A DNA stretch of 64,000 nucleotides from Dehalobacter sp. (lineage in GTDB: Bacteria > Bacillota > Desulfitobacteriia > Desulfitobacteriales > Syntrophobotulaceae): positions 155,903 to 219,902 of the forward strand of contig JAMPIU010000053.1 in assembly GCA_023667845.1 (NCBI GenBank), read 5' to 3'. Below, in pieces: positions 25,138-33,994 of this stretch. The notes under the pieces were generated by a model. The model had not been told where the DNA came from. It ran no database searches and was given only the letters and a program-made list of their open reading frames with translations. A program made the translations under genes and the position numbers. Within the stretch, counting starts at the first letter, position 1; every line of letters starts with the position of its first letter.

Positions 25138-26424
25138 ATGAAGAACCGTAACAATCTAAAATTAGAAGCAATAACACCTGGAACACTGGTAGTAGGAGTA
25201 GATATCGCTAAAGAAACGCAGTGGGCACGGTTCGTGGATTATCGCGGGATAGAACTAGGGAAAGCCTTAAAATTCCAGAACGATAAAACCGGCTTCGGAA
25301 ATATATTAGCAAGCATAGAAGCAAATTGCAAGAACAAACGACTCAATAACGTAATCGTAGGAATGGAACCCACAGGGCACTATTGGAAACCACTGGCAAA
25401 CTATCTGCTAGTGCATGAAGTAAAAGTAGTCATGGTTAATCCATACCACACCAAAAAGGCCAAAGAGCTGGATGACAACAGCCAGACCAAAAGCGACAAG
25501 AAAGATGCGCTAACCATAGCAAAACTTGTGCGTGACGGCAGGTATTACGAAGTATATATGCCCCAGGATATATTCGCGGAATTGAGGGTGTTAACAAACG
25601 CAAGGATCAGCCTGATGAAGCGGCATAACGCCTTAAAAAACACCATAACGGCAGTAATGGATGAATACTTTCCTGAAATAGAAATCGTATTCAAGAATCC
25701 GTTAAACGGGAAAGCGTCCATGCAGATATTAAAGACCTGTCCATTCCCTGAGCTGATACTTGAATTGGGAGTTGAGGGAGTACTTGCGGAGATAAAGAAA
25801 GCAGTCAAAAAGACAGTAGGCAGAAAAAAGGCACAACAGCTTGTAGAGACAGCGAAAAACTCCATCGGAGTAAGGTATGGAACCGTATCGGCAAAGCTCA
25901 AGTTAGAATTAATGATTGAGGAACTGGAATTATTAACGAAACAACTTGAGCAGCTGGAAAACGCAATGGAGTTAGCCTTAGCTCAGACAAAATATGGCGA
26001 GATAATTCTTGGCATCCCCGGCATAGGGGTTGTTAGTGCAGCAAGTTTTCTGGGCGAAATTGGCGATCCGTTGAGATTTGACCATCCGCGTCAAATAAGC
26101 AAAATGGCCGGATACAATCTTGTTGAGGACAGCTCCGGCAAGAGTAAAAGTGGAACAGCAATTTCAAAGCGCGGGAGGAAAAACTTGAGGAGCATTTTAT
26201 ACCGGATGGCCATGACCATGGTTGCCATAAACAATGAAATGAAAGAACTTTACCAATACCTAAAAACTCGCGCAAACAATCCCCTCAAGAAGAAACAAGC
26301 ACTTGTTGTTATCTCTAAGAAAATAATAACAGTGATATATAACCTGGTGAAAAAGCAAACAGAATACAAGGCAGAATTGGTGCTTGGCGAGTACAGGAAG
26401 AACCAAATGAAAGAAGCAGCCTAA
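25138..26424 (+). CDS. IS110-family DEDD transposase
   Basis: 428 aa, full length. The N-terminal RuvC-like domain shows V-G-V-D-I-A-K (first Asp), V-G-M-E-P-T-G-H-Y-W (Glu) and K-S-D-K-K-D-A (Asp pair). The C-terminal transposase_20 domain has I-P-G-I-G-V-V-S-A-A-S-F-L-G-E-I-G-D and Y-N-L-V-E-D-S-S-G-K-S-K-S-G, including the catalytic Ser region. It seems intact and potentially active. Confidence 0.93.
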   Translation: MKNRNNLKLEAITPGTLVVGVDIAKETQWARFVDYRGIELGKALKFQNDKTGFGNILASIEANCKNKRLNNVIVGMEPTGHYWKPLANYLLVHEVKVVMVNPYHTKKAKELDDNSQTKSDKKDALTIAKLVRDGRYYEVYMPQDIFAELRVLTNARISLMKRHNALKNTITAVMDEYFPEIEIVFKNPLNGKASMQILKTCPFPELILELGVEGVLAEIKKAVKKTVGRKKAQQLVETAKNSIGVRYGTVSAKLKLELMIEELELLTKQLEQLENAMELALAQTKYGEIILGIPGIGVVSAASFLGEIGDPLRFDHPRQISKMAGYNLVEDSSGKSKSGTAISKRGRKNLRSILYRMAMTMVAINNEMKELYQYLKTRANNPLKKKQALVVISKKIITVIYNLVKKQTEYKAELVLGEYRKNQMKEAA

Positions 26425-26461
26425 GTATTAACCCAAGCTTCATTTTCCCGATTCGCAGTTA

Positions 26462-26692
26462 AGCTGCTTAAGCCTTAATACGGCTTAAGCAGTCCGTTAC
26501 AAGGGTTTTGGTTTCGTGCCGGATGTCAAGGGTAAATAAACGGCAGCGCCGCCCTTGACATCCGATAAAGCGAGTGCCTATGACGCAGCAAAGCAAGAAA
26601 CATGAAATATGCCGATAAAGCGGAGATAAGGAGATCATCTCCATTAGGGCATGACCCAGTAAAAAAGCTTAAACGCTATCTCCGCTTTTATC
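26462..26692 (+). ncRNA. candidate bridge RNA region of the IS110 element
   Basis: The right non-coding end has three consecutive strong hairpins: CTGCTTAAGCC/GGCTTAAGCAG (26464-26474/26482-26492), a 13-bp stem CGGATGTCAAGGG/CCCTTGACATCCG (26520-26532/26552-26564) with an inner GGC/GCC, and GATAAAGCGGAGATA/TATCTCCGCTTTTATC (26614-26628/26677-26692) enclosing GGAGAT-C-ATCTCC. IS110-family elements encode a guide-like bridge RNA in a non-coding end, on the 3' side in the IS1111 group. No gene lies between 26425 and 26862. Confidence 0.5.
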
Positions 26693-26862
26693 CATAAAAC
26701 AGAACGAAGGAATGTAAGGGCATGGACCCAGTGAGTTATGATAGGGTGAGTTTTGGTTAGCACCGGCGAAAGTCATGTAAAATATTGCATTTTAAGAGAT
26801 ACTGCGTTTGACGGAGCAATCCGTTGATATATTTCAAAAATTGAGATAGGGAGATATTTGAC

Positions 26863-27444
26863 ATGAAAGATGGGAAATTAAAGCGCTATGATAAGCCTTT
26901 AGCAATTGCTTTCGGGGTACTTACAATCCTGTTCATCATTCTGGCATCCACCAACGAGAGCTTCTTTAACTGGGTTTTTGCCCGTCATCAAAATCAGTTG
27001 AGCTGGTTTATAAGACCGTTGTTTTTAATACCCTTTTGTTTTTTTGCTTATAAAAGAAGTTGGTGCGGGATCTTTGGAACTGTATTCCTGCTATTGACCA
27101 GCATGTTCTGGTTTCCAACGCCAAGTGTTGTAAACGATCAGGTGAAAACGTTTCTACAGATAGAAAAAGAATATTTAACCGTTGACTGGGGAACAGCAAA
27201 AATCCTGATTTCTCTCTTAATTCCTGTATCGCTCACTGCTTTAGGCATGGCATTCTGGAAACGCAGTCTGTGGCTCGGAATATCAGTTCTTGTTTTTATT
27301 GCTATTGCTAAAATGTTCTGGAGTGTGGGATTCGGTGGCACTTCGGGAAGCTCCGTTATAGCACCGGCAATCATTGGTCTGGTAATCTGTATTGTTTTGA
27401 TTTATATCGGATTTAAGAAGCTGGAGAAGAAGAAAAAAGAGTAA
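26863..27444 (+). CDS. hypothetical multi-pass membrane protein
   Basis: 193 aa with about five or six hydrophobic segments, a basic N-terminus and a Lys/Glu-rich C-terminal tail. TAGGGAG lies before the ATG. No motif or family is recognised. It lies directly behind the IS110 element and could be part of the operon formerly controlled by the TetR gene at 24405, though nothing shows this. Confidence 0.7.
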   Translation: MKDGKLKRYDKPLAIAFGVLTILFIILASTNESFFNWVFARHQNQLSWFIRPLFLIPFCFFAYKRSWCGIFGTVFLLLTSMFWFPTPSVVNDQVKTFLQIEKEYLTVDWGTAKILISLLIPVSLTALGMAFWKRSLWLGISVLVFIAIAKMFWSVGFGGTSGSSVIAPAIIGLVICIVLIYIGFKKLEKKKKE

Positions 27445-27477
27445 TACGTATACTTTTAGCAGAAGTAAGTAGCATAA

Positions 27478-27826
27478 AGTTATGATAAATATGACTTTCT
27501 AAATGATCTAAGACGTATTGAGCTATTAAGTAAGGCGTTACCAAATTTCAAAAAGGGCTACTCAATGTTACTTACAAATGATCCTTCATATTGGAATGGT
27601 TCTGAAAGAACTGATACAGTATATTATGAATTTTTGCTTAAATGACAGTTTAGAAAAAAATGGGATAATGAGATGGACCAGTCATGCAGGTAAAGGTACA
27701 ATTAAAGGAAGAGAAAACCCGATTATTTTGGAAAACAATTATTTAATTCAATGGAAAAAGTATTCTGAAATAGATGACCACCGCTCGGGAGTATTCAAGT
27801 ATCTGCTCTTGTCATTGGCATTTTAA
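27478..27826 (+). pseudogene. decayed gene, truncated and frameshifted
   Basis: One frame reads Y-D-F-L-N-D-L-R-R-I-E-L-L ... S-M-L-L-T-N-D-P-S-Y-W and stops at 27645. Shifting frame there continues the protein sensibly: L-N-D-S-L-E-K-N-G-I-M-R-W-T-S-H-A-G-K-G-T-I, ending at 27826. The 5' end is missing (stop at 27475-27477). The family is one of uncharacterised, possibly nuclease-like proteins; I cannot name it. At least one frameshift plus loss of the start make it non-functional. Confidence 0.65.
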
Positions 27827-27946
27827 GTAAGTGTTGTATTTTAGCAAAGGATAGAGAGTTTATTCGATACCATTCTGAGGAAATTATCATTAATAGAATT
27901 TCTAATTTTACCTCTTTATAACTGAGAAAAGATCTTAAAAAAAAGT

Positions 27947-27980
27947 ATCTGCCTGAAATAATCTTTTGGGCAGATTTTTT
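27947..27980 (+). terminator. Rho-independent terminator
   Basis: ATCTGCC (27947-27953) pairs with GGCAGAT (27969-27975), followed by TTTTTT. Nothing else is evident in the 293 bp between the pseudogene and the next operon except the promoter at 28043. Confidence 0.8.
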
Positions 27981-28042
27981 ATGAATAGGATTTGTACAAG
28001 ATTCTACAATTCAGAGCAGATAAAGTGATTCTAAGAAGATTA

Positions 28043-28094
28043 TTGACATATGTTCAAAACTGCCTATAATTATAATCATAAAGGGCATATGTCA
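28043..28094 (+). promoter_or_regulatory. promoter with inverted-repeat operator for the MinD/Mrp operon
   Basis: TTGACA (28043-28048), 16-bp spacer, TATAAT (28065-28070). The -35 is part of TGACATATG (28044-28052), repeated inverted as CATATGTCA (28086-28094) downstream of the start. A dimeric repressor could loop or bind both arms. DUF134, encoded in the operon, has an HTH and is a candidate. Confidence 0.7.
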
Positions 28095-28119
28095 GAAACT
28101 AAAAAAGGAGGGAATTCTT

Positions 28120-28368
28120 ATGCCGAGAAGAGACGGAACAGGTCCTTTAGGCCGCGGAGCAATGAGTGGTAAAGGTTTGGGGTTATGTACCGGAGTGAAT
28201 GCTGCCAGAAATGGTAACGGATCTGGTTTGGGCCGAAGAAGAGGCTATGGCAGAAATTTGGCGGATGATATGATGCTTTCTTCATCGAGAAAGGAATTGC
28301 TTTTAAGTCAAAAAGAACTCCTTGAAAAAAGACTCCATTCGATCAACAAACAAATAGAAAGTAAATAA
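28120..28368 (+). CDS. DUF5320-family small protein
   Basis: 82 aa with the family's N-terminus M-P-x-x-D-G-T-G-P-x-G-x-G-x-M-S-G-x-G-x-G, a Gly/Arg-rich middle and a C-terminal coiled-coil-like helix (K-E-L-L-L-S-Q-K-E-L-L-E-K-R-L). Such proteins typically precede DUF134, NifX-like and MinD genes, as here. Function unknown. AAAGGAGGG precedes ATG. Confidence 0.82.
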   Translation: MPRRDGTGPLGRGAMSGKGLGLCTGVNAARNGNGSGLGRRRGYGRNLADDMMLSSSRKELLLSQKELLEKRLHSINKQIESK

Positions 28369-28430
28369 TAAACAAGAAATAGCAGGAGGACGCTCCTGTT
28401 ACTTTCTTACAAAAAGAGGGAAAGCCAATT

Positions 28431-28808
28431 ATGCCAAGACCAAGAAAAGGTAGAAAAGTATGCTGCTTGCCGGAAAGCAGTCTTTTTGGGCCGCTTAACG
28501 CTGTCATCAATCAGGAGGATTTGGTCTTAATGCTGGTTGATGAATATGAAACAATACGGCTCATTGACATACAGGGTTTTACGCAGGAAGAGTGCGCAGA
28601 ACAGATGCATATTGCCCGTACCACTGTTCAGCGTATTTATAACGATGCCCGGAAAAAGCTGGCGGAATCGCTGGTGAACGGAAAAGTCCTGCGGATAGAA
28701 GGCGGAGATTACGAGCTTTGTGAAGGATCGGAAAAAACCTGCCGTTGCGGGGGCTGCCGCAGGCACCATTGGGCAGAATTTTCAGGGGCTGATAACAAAG
28801 AAAACTAA
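28431..28808 (+). CDS. DUF134 (UPF0251) putative DNA-binding protein
   Basis: 125 aa beginning [11 protein letters not shown], with a sigma-70 region 4-like helix-turn-helix: [21 protein letters not shown]. The C-terminus has [10 protein letters not shown], a likely metal or cluster site. It may regulate this operon in response to metal or iron-sulfur status (inference). Confidence 0.88.
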   Translation: MPRPRKGRKVCCLPESSLFGPLNAVINQEDLVLMLVDEYETIRLIDIQGFTQEECAEQMHIARTTVQRIYNDARKKLAESLVNGKVLRIEGGDYELCEGSEKTCRCGGCRRHHWAEFSGADNKEN

Positions 28809-28839
28809 GTAGTTGAATTTAACCACAGGAGGATTGATT

Positions 28840-29208
28840 ATGAAGATCGCTATACCGGTAGACAACAATTCGATGGATTCGAGCGTTTGTATTTCTTTTG
28901 GACGGGCTCCATACTTTCTCCTTTACGATACCGAAACAGAAGGAAGCAGTTTCCTGGATAACAGCGCCGCTACCAGCCAGGGCGGGGCAGGAATCAAAGC
29001 TGCGCAAAATATTGTTGACAGTGGAGCGGAGGCAATCATTACACCGCGTTGCGGAGAGAATGCGGCGGAAGTACTTAAAGCTACGGAGATTAAACTATAT
29101 AAAAATATCAATAACTCAATCTGGGATAATATAGAAGCTTTGAAGGAAGGAAAATTGAATTTGCTGGACGATATTCACCCCGGTTTTCACCGGCATGGAG
29201 GAAACTAA
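28840..29208 (+). CDS. NifX/NifB-type dinitrogenase cofactor-binding domain protein
   Basis: 122 aa; M-K-I-A-I-P-V-D at the start and I-S-F-G-R-A-P-Y-F are hallmarks of the NifX/NifY/VnfX/NafY domain, which binds iron-molybdenum or related clusters. G-A-G-I-K-A-A-Q and A-I-I-T-P-R-C-G-E-N-A complete the fold. The C-terminal H-P-G-F-H-R-H-G could bind metal. ATG 28840 follows CAGGAGG. No nif structural genes are in the window, so it belongs to the wider MinD/Mrp-linked group. Confidence 0.85.
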   Translation: MKIAIPVDNNSMDSSVCISFGRAPYFLLYDTETEGSSFLDNSAATSQGGAGIKAAQNIVDSGAEAIITPRCGENAAEVLKATEIKLYKNINNSIWDNIEALKEGKLNLLDDIHPGFHRHGGN

Positions 29209-30065
29209 TGAAAATTGCTGTCTTAAGCGGCAAAGGAGGCACGGGCAAGACCCTTGTCTCCGTCAATCTAGCGGCAGCAGCGGAGGCTGCTGTTTATATC
29301 GACTGTGATGTGGAAGAACCCAACGGGCATCTGTTCCTTAAACCGCAGGACATAAAAAACGAAGGGGTAGCGGTTAAGCTTCCCCATGCTGACCCAAAAC
29401 TGTGCACCGGCTGCCGTACCTGTGTAGATTTCTGCAAGTTTAACGCTTTGGCTTATATTAAAGATAGGCTAATTGTCTTTAGCGAAGTTTGTCATTCCTG
29501 CGGAGGCTGCCTGCTTTTCTGCCCACAAAAGGCGATTTCGGAAAAAGAAAGGGAAATAGGTCTGATCCAAAGCGGGATATCCGGCAATGTCCGAGTCGTG
29601 TCCGGAATGATGAATATAGGAGAAGCGTCAGGGGTGCCGGTTATTAAAAAGCTTTTACGGGATAGCCGTAAGGAAAACAAAGATGTTTTTATAGACTGTC
29701 CTCCAGGGAGTGCCTGTATGGTCATGGAGAGTATCAAAGACGCCGACTATTGCCTTCTGGTAGCGGAGCCAACCATTTTTGGAGTCCATAATTTAGAAAT
29801 GGTTTACGAACTCGTAAGGCTTTTTCAGAAACCATTCGGCGTTGTCCTCAACAAATGTTTGGAAGAAGAAAACCCTGCCGAAGATTTTTGTCTGCAAAAC
29901 CAGATTACAATTCTGGGAAAAATCCCGTTTGATTTGAAATTGGGTACCATGAATTCCAATGGACAGATCGCCTCAAGAAAGCATCCGAAATACAAAGACC
30001 TGTTTCTAAACCTGTTGGAGACGGTAAGGAAGGAGGCTAGGCATGAAACAGCTTCTGATACTTAG
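29208..30065 (+). CDS. MinD-superfamily ATPase with inserted ferredoxin domain (1)
   Basis: 285 aa. The deviant Walker A G-K-G-G-T-G-K-T is at residues 8-15. A two-cluster 4Fe-4S ferredoxin insert is seen: C-T-G-C-R-T-C-V-D-F-C and C-H-S-C-G-G-C-L-L-F-C-P. I-D-C-P-P-G-S-A is the switch II-like motif. These proteins occur in tandem pairs in anaerobes and are thought to load or insert clusters. It overlaps the NifX stop by 1 bp and the next gene by 23 bp. Confidence 0.88.
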   Translation: MKIAVLSGKGGTGKTLVSVNLAAAAEAAVYIDCDVEEPNGHLFLKPQDIKNEGVAVKLPHADPKLCTGCRTCVDFCKFNALAYIKDRLIVFSEVCHSCGGCLLFCPQKAISEKEREIGLIQSGISGNVRVVSGMMNIGEASGVPVIKKLLRDSRKENKDVFIDCPPGSACMVMESIKDADYCLLVAEPTIFGVHNLEMVYELVRLFQKPFGVVLNKCLEEENPAEDFCLQNQITILGKIPFDLKLGTMNSNGQIASRKHPKYKDLFLNLLETVRKEARHETASDT

Positions 30066-30906
30066 CGGCAAAGGCGGCACTGGAAAAACAACCATCGCCG
30101 GTGCTTTTATCAAGCTTGCGGAGTCCAGGGCTTATGCTGATTGTGATGTGGACGCCCCTAATCTTCACCTGATCAGGCCTCACGCTTCACCGGCCAGGCG
30201 ATCGGATTATTATGGCATGAGAAAAGCGGTTATTAATGAAGACTCCTGCAAGAGTTGCGGTTTTTGCAGGCAAAACTGCTGCTTTGAGGCCATTAATGAA
30301 AGCAACGGCAAATATGTGGTTGATGCCTATGCCTGCGAAGGCTGCGGCGTGTGTGAAGCAGTGTGCCCGATAGGGGCGGTTTCTCTTCAACCGACTGTAG
30401 CCGGAGAGCTGATGCTTTATAAAGAAGATGGGGTCTTTTCCACAGCCAGGCTTAAGATGGGCAGCGGTACTTCCGGCAAGCTGGTGACAGAGGTGAAAAA
30501 GCAGTTGAAGCAGGAAGCGATTGACGCTGATCTGGCTGTTATCGATGGTTCGCCGGGAATCGGCTGTCCGGTGATCGCTTCGCTGAGCGGAGTGGACATG
30601 GTCCTGATTGTTGCCGAACCATCGCTGTCTGGGCTCAGCGACATGGAGCGAATCATCAAAACGGCTGAAAAGTTTAAAATGAAAATCGGAGTCTGTGTAA
30701 ACAAGTATGATACCAACAAAGAGCTTGCCCGGAAAATTGAAACATTTTGCCAGGAACGGGAGCTGCCTTTCGTGGGTAAAATTCCATTTGATAATGCAGC
30801 CATAAAAGCTATCAACAGGGGCCAAAGTATTGTCGATGTCGACTGCCCGGCAGGACGGGCTGCAACCAAAGTTTTTTATAAAACCTTACTGATAATGAAC
30901 AGCTAA
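30043..30906 (+). CDS. MinD-superfamily ATPase with inserted ferredoxin domain (2)
   Basis: 287 aa and paralogous to its upstream neighbour: G-K-G-G-T-G-K-T at 8-15, C-K-S-C-G-F-C-R-Q-N-C and C-E-G-C-G-V-C-E-A-V-C-P in the insert, and I-D-G-S-P-G-I-G-C-P at the switch. The two likely form a heterodimer. The role is iron-sulfur or metal-cofactor handling, judged by context. Confidence 0.88.
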   Translation: MKQLLILSGKGGTGKTTIAGAFIKLAESRAYADCDVDAPNLHLIRPHASPARRSDYYGMRKAVINEDSCKSCGFCRQNCCFEAINESNGKYVVDAYACEGCGVCEAVCPIGAVSLQPTVAGELMLYKEDGVFSTARLKMGSGTSGKLVTEVKKQLKQEAIDADLAVIDGSPGIGCPVIASLSGVDMVLIVAEPSLSGLSDMERIIKTAEKFKMKIGVCVNKYDTNKELARKIETFCQERELPFVGKIPFDNAAIKAINRGQSIVDVDCPAGRAATKVFYKTLLIMNS

Positions 30907-30985
30907 ACTATAGTTTTGAAGGAAAATCAGGATAACTATCCACAGAGAATAAATTGATAACTTAATCATAAGGAGAAAACGTAAA

Positions 30986-32230
30986 ATGAGCGAAAATTGT
31001 GATCAGAATTGCAACACCTGCAGCGATGAATGCGCCGACAGAAAAGAGAAAGCAGATTTTTCCGCAAAACCGCATGAACTGAGCAATATCAAAAAAGTGA
31101 TTGGTATTGTGAGCGGCAAAGGCGGCGTCGGCAAATCACTGGTAACTTCCATGCTGGCCGTGACCATGAACAGGAGGGGTTATAAGGCCGCCATACTCGA
31201 TGCGGACATCACAGGCCCGTCCATTCCGAAAGCTTTTGGCATTAATCAGAAACCCGATACTAGCGAGCTTGGTCTGTTTCCCGCCAAGAGCAAAACAGGC
31301 ATTCAGCTCATGTCGATCAACCTGCTGCTGGAAAATGAAACTGATCCTGTGATTTGGCGGGGGCCGATCCTTTCCGGCGTTATTAAACAGTTCTGGTCGG
31401 AAGTGATCTGGGGCGACGTTGATTTCATGTTTATCGATATGCCGCCCGGTACGGGCGATGTGCCGTTGACAGTATTCCAATCCATCAAGTTGGACGGTGT
31501 TATTATCGTAGCTTCGCCTCAGGAACTGGTTTCCATGATTGTTGCCAAAGCGGTTAAAATGGCTAAATCAATGAAAATACCGATTCTGGGATTTGTTGAA
31601 AACATGTCCTATTTTATGTGCCCGGAATGCGGCAAAGAATATAAAATATTCGGAGAAAGTGCGATTGATAAAATAGCCGAACAGCATCAGTTAAATGTGC
31701 TGGCCAAGCTGCCGATCGATCCCAAAATAGCTGCTGCATGTGATAAAGGAATGATTGAGCTTTATGACGGCAATTGGTTTGACGGGCCAGCGGACATTTT
31801 GGAAGATTTAGGAGTGGACATCGTTGATACAGCCAATGCACAGGATAAGAAGAGGAGGAGGAACACAAAAATGAAAATTGCAGTAGCGAGTGAAGGAAAA
31901 ATGGTTACCGAACATTTTGGACACTGTGAGGGTTTTATAATCTTTGATACAGAAAACCAGCAAATTATCAAGAATGAAACCATACCGAACCCCGGACACC
32001 GGCCCGGATTCTTGCCGAACTTTTTAAACGATATGGGAGTCAATGTAGTCATTTCAGGCGGCATGGGAGGAGGAGCCATTGAAATCTTCAATGAAAAGGG
32101 TATCGAAGTCATAACCGGTGCTTCAGGCGAAGCCGAAACCGTTGTGGAGCAATACCTGCAGGGCAACCTTAAATCTACAGGTTCTGTTTGCCATGAACAC
32201 CAGCATCATGACGAGTGCGGCGGACATTAA
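30986..32230 (+). CDS. Mrp/NBP35-type ATPase fused to a NifX-like domain
   Basis: 414 aa. Residues 1-45 hold a Cys-rich lead (C-D-Q-N-C-N-T-C-S-D-E-C). The Mrp ATPase follows, with G-K-G-G-V-G-K-S, D-M-P-P-G-T-G-D-V and the cluster-binding C-P-E-C-G. From about residue 296 a second domain begins M-K-I-A-V-A-S-E-G-K-M-V-T-E-H-F-G-H-C, a full NifX-like domain ending in a His/Cys-rich tail. The linker K-K-R-R-R-N-T-K is the translation of a perfect ribosome site (GAGGAGGAGG) 8 nt before the ATG at 31871, so the second domain may also be made alone. Confidence 0.88.
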   Translation: MSENCDQNCNTCSDECADRKEKADFSAKPHELSNIKKVIGIVSGKGGVGKSLVTSMLAVTMNRRGYKAAILDADITGPSIPKAFGINQKPDTSELGLFPAKSKTGIQLMSINLLLENETDPVIWRGPILSGVIKQFWSEVIWGDVDFMFIDMPPGTGDVPLTVFQSIKLDGVIIVASPQELVSMIVAKAVKMAKSMKIPILGFVENMSYFMCPECGKEYKIFGESAIDKIAEQHQLNVLAKLPIDPKIAAACDKGMIELYDGNWFDGPADILEDLGVDIVDTANAQDKKRRRNTKMKIAVASEGKMVTEHFGHCEGFIIFDTENQQIIKNETIPNPGHRPGFLPNFLNDMGVNVVISGGMGGGAIEIFNEKGIEVITGASGEAETVVEQYLQGNLKSTGSVCHEHQHHDECGGH

Positions 32231-32329
32231 TTTTGTTTTCAGACAAAGTTTTGACTATCAATTTGTTATTCCTAAAACAGGAAAGAAATGTTGCTGGAGA
32301 AAAAAGTATAAAAGTAAGGAGAATGAGAG

Positions 32330-32731
32330 ATGCCAAAACTTAATTCTGAGATTCAGGGAATCTTCAGCAAACAAGATGTTTTCCCTGTAGCCACAGCCGC
32401 ATTGGATGGAACGCCCAATGTTATGCCGATGAGTTTTGTAAAAGTTCTGGATGAGGACAGTGTGTTAATTGTTGACAATTTCATGAATAAGACCAGGAAA
32501 AATCTTGAAACAAATCCCGTAATAGCAGTCAGTATTTGGGATATGCAAAGCAGAAAATCCTATCAAATCAAAGGAAAAGCAGCCTTTGTGGATTCCGGTA
32601 AAATATTTGATAACGCCAAGGCCTGGGTCGCAGAGAAAATGCCGTCTCTGCAGCCGAAGGCAGCGGTAGTATTAAAGGTCGAAAAAATATTTAATTGCTC
32701 ACCCGGTCCGAATATCGGTCAGGAAATTTAA
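32330..32731 (+). CDS. pyridoxamine 5'-phosphate oxidase-like FMN-binding protein
   Basis: 133 aa, a split-barrel flavoprotein of the PNPOx-like superfamily: F-P-V-A-T-A-A-L-D-G-T-P-N-V-M-P-M-S-F, V-L-I-V-D-N-F-M-N-K-T-R-K-N-L and a later A-V-V-L-K-V-E-K-I-F. The length matches small bacterial FMN-binding members rather than true PdxH. AAGGAGAATGAGAG precedes ATG. Substrate unknown. Confidence 0.8.
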   Translation: MPKLNSEIQGIFSKQDVFPVATAALDGTPNVMPMSFVKVLDEDSVLIVDNFMNKTRKNLETNPVIAVSIWDMQSRKSYQIKGKAAFVDSGKIFDNAKAWVAEKMPSLQPKAAVVLKVEKIFNCSPGPNIGQEI

Positions 32732-32891
32732 CGATAACAGCGATATAAACATATGACTCATGCAACTTTTAAACCTAAAAACAAATTGATATTATTTATT
32801 GGAGCCTGCCCGTTTGGCGGGCTCTTAAAGCAGTACATACGTTAATATAGGTGCAAATAGATACATTAATAACATTTGGAGGTTCGCGTTC

Positions 32892-33422
32892 ATGCATAAA
32901 GCAGATAAGATTAACGATTTAACGAAAGAAGAGTTGTTGGAACTAAACAAAATATATGCTAAAAACTGGCTCGCACATGATGGACTTTGGTTCCAATCTA
33001 TCGAAGAAAAGTATGGTATGGACATGGCAATTGAGATGGATCGGGAAACATGGAGAAGGTTCACAGTTATTGAAGCAAGGCGATTAATTGAATTTTTCGG
33101 ACTTGGAAAGAATTCCGGTATTGCCGGATTGAAAAAGGCCCTTTTATTCAGGCTTTATTCCACCCTGAATGAAGATGAAATTGTTGTTGAAGAGGAAAGT
33201 GTTTTGGTATATCGGGTAAAAACTTGCAGAGTCCAGCATGCAAGAAGAAAAAAAGGGTTGCCTGATTTTCCGTGTAAATCTGTAGGTGTTATCGAATACA
33301 GTCTTTTCGCTAAAACTATAGATGACCGGTTTGAAACGGAAGTGTTGAGTTGTCACCCGGATATCACGAATATAGATTATAACTGTATCTGGAAATTTAC
33401 TTTAATAGACCAAGTCAAATAG
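32892..33422 (+). CDS. DUF6125-like cytosolic protein
   Basis: 176 aa. The opening L-T-K-E-E-L-L-E-L-N-K-I-Y-A-K-N-W-L-A-H-D-G-L-W-F and the Cys-containing C-R-V-Q-H-A-R-R-K-K-G-L-P-D-F-P-C-K-S-V-G are as in uncharacterised DUF6125-type proteins of anaerobes. Two conserved-looking Cys, a His and W-K-F near the end suggest a small ligand- or cofactor-binding fold. Function unknown. TTGGAGG precedes ATG. Confidence 0.65.
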   Translation: MHKADKINDLTKEELLELNKIYAKNWLAHDGLWFQSIEEKYGMDMAIEMDRETWRRFTVIEARRLIEFFGLGKNSGIAGLKKALLFRLYSTLNEDEIVVEEESVLVYRVKTCRVQHARRKKGLPDFPCKSVGVIEYSLFAKTIDDRFETEVLSCHPDITNIDYNCIWKFTLIDQVK

Positions 33423-33514
33423 GTTTTTCTCTTTCATTTTTTAAAGGCTAAATTTCGTCAGGATTTTTAAGATATTTTCTATCTGACAATTCATAATTTA
33501 AAGGGTGGTTAAGC

Positions 33515-33994
33515 GTGTTTACAATTATTCTTTATGTTCTGGCAGCAGGACTTCTCCTGCTTTCGTTTCTCAAAGATAAAAAAAAGACCAAGATGGCCCT
33601 GTTGAAAGCCTGGAAGTCTTTCGAAAACATACTGCCGCAGTTTTTATCTATTCTTATTATCATTGGTATTATGCTGGCAGTGCTAAGTCCTAATACTATA
33701 TCCAAACTGATCGGCCAACAGTCCGGTTGGTTTGGAATGGTTGTTGCCGCTATTGTCGGTTCAATTACATTAATACCGGGCTTTGTTGCTTTTCCTTTGG
33801 CGGCGGCACTTTTGAAAAGCGGTGCAGGCTTTATGCAAATTGCCGTATTCATTTCCACATTGATGATGGTGGGTATTGTGACGATACCTCTGGAAATAAA
33901 ATACTTTGGTAAAAAGGCTGCGATATTAAGAAATTCTTTAGCGTTTCTATTTTCCTTTGTGGTAGCAATCGTGATAGGGGTGGTGCTGGGATGA
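33515..33994 (+). CDS. half-size permease subunit A (YraQ/ArsP-like)
   Basis: 159 aa with about four membrane helices, starting with GTG. It resembles one half of the UPF0718/ArsP permease fold, including P-G-F-V-A-F-P-L-A-A-A-L-L-K-S-G-A-G. The 4-bp ATGA overlap with the next gene, which looks like the other half, indicates a two-subunit transporter. Substrate unknown. Confidence 0.72.
   Translation: MFTIILYVLAAGLLLLSFLKDKKKTKMALLKAWKSFENILPQFLSILIIIGIMLAVLSPNTISKLIGQQSGWFGMVVAAIVGSITLIPGFVAFPLAAALLKSGAGFMQIAVFISTLMMVGIVTIPLEIKYFGKKAAILRNSLAFLFSFVVAIVIGVVLG

Larger units (their letters stand above)
25060..26700 (+). mobile_element. IS110-family insertion element (ends approximate)
   Basis: The unit comprises an upstream hairpin region (CCCCCTG 25068-25074 / CAGGGGG 25121-25127), the DEDD transposase and a long structured non-coding right end. 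IS110 elements lack terminal inverted repeats and target duplications, so exact ends cannot be read by eye. A second short repeat, AGGGCATG(G)ACCCAGT near 26646 and 26718, may mark the right junction. Confidence 0.75.

Noticed and set aside
27578..27826. Independent 82-aa gene
   Set aside because: It is the shifted-frame continuation of the truncated gene starting before 27478; no ribosome site.
30187..30825. 212-aa frame antisense to the second MinD-like gene
   Set aside because: Shadow of a confident gene; no ribosome site, low-complexity His/Arg content.
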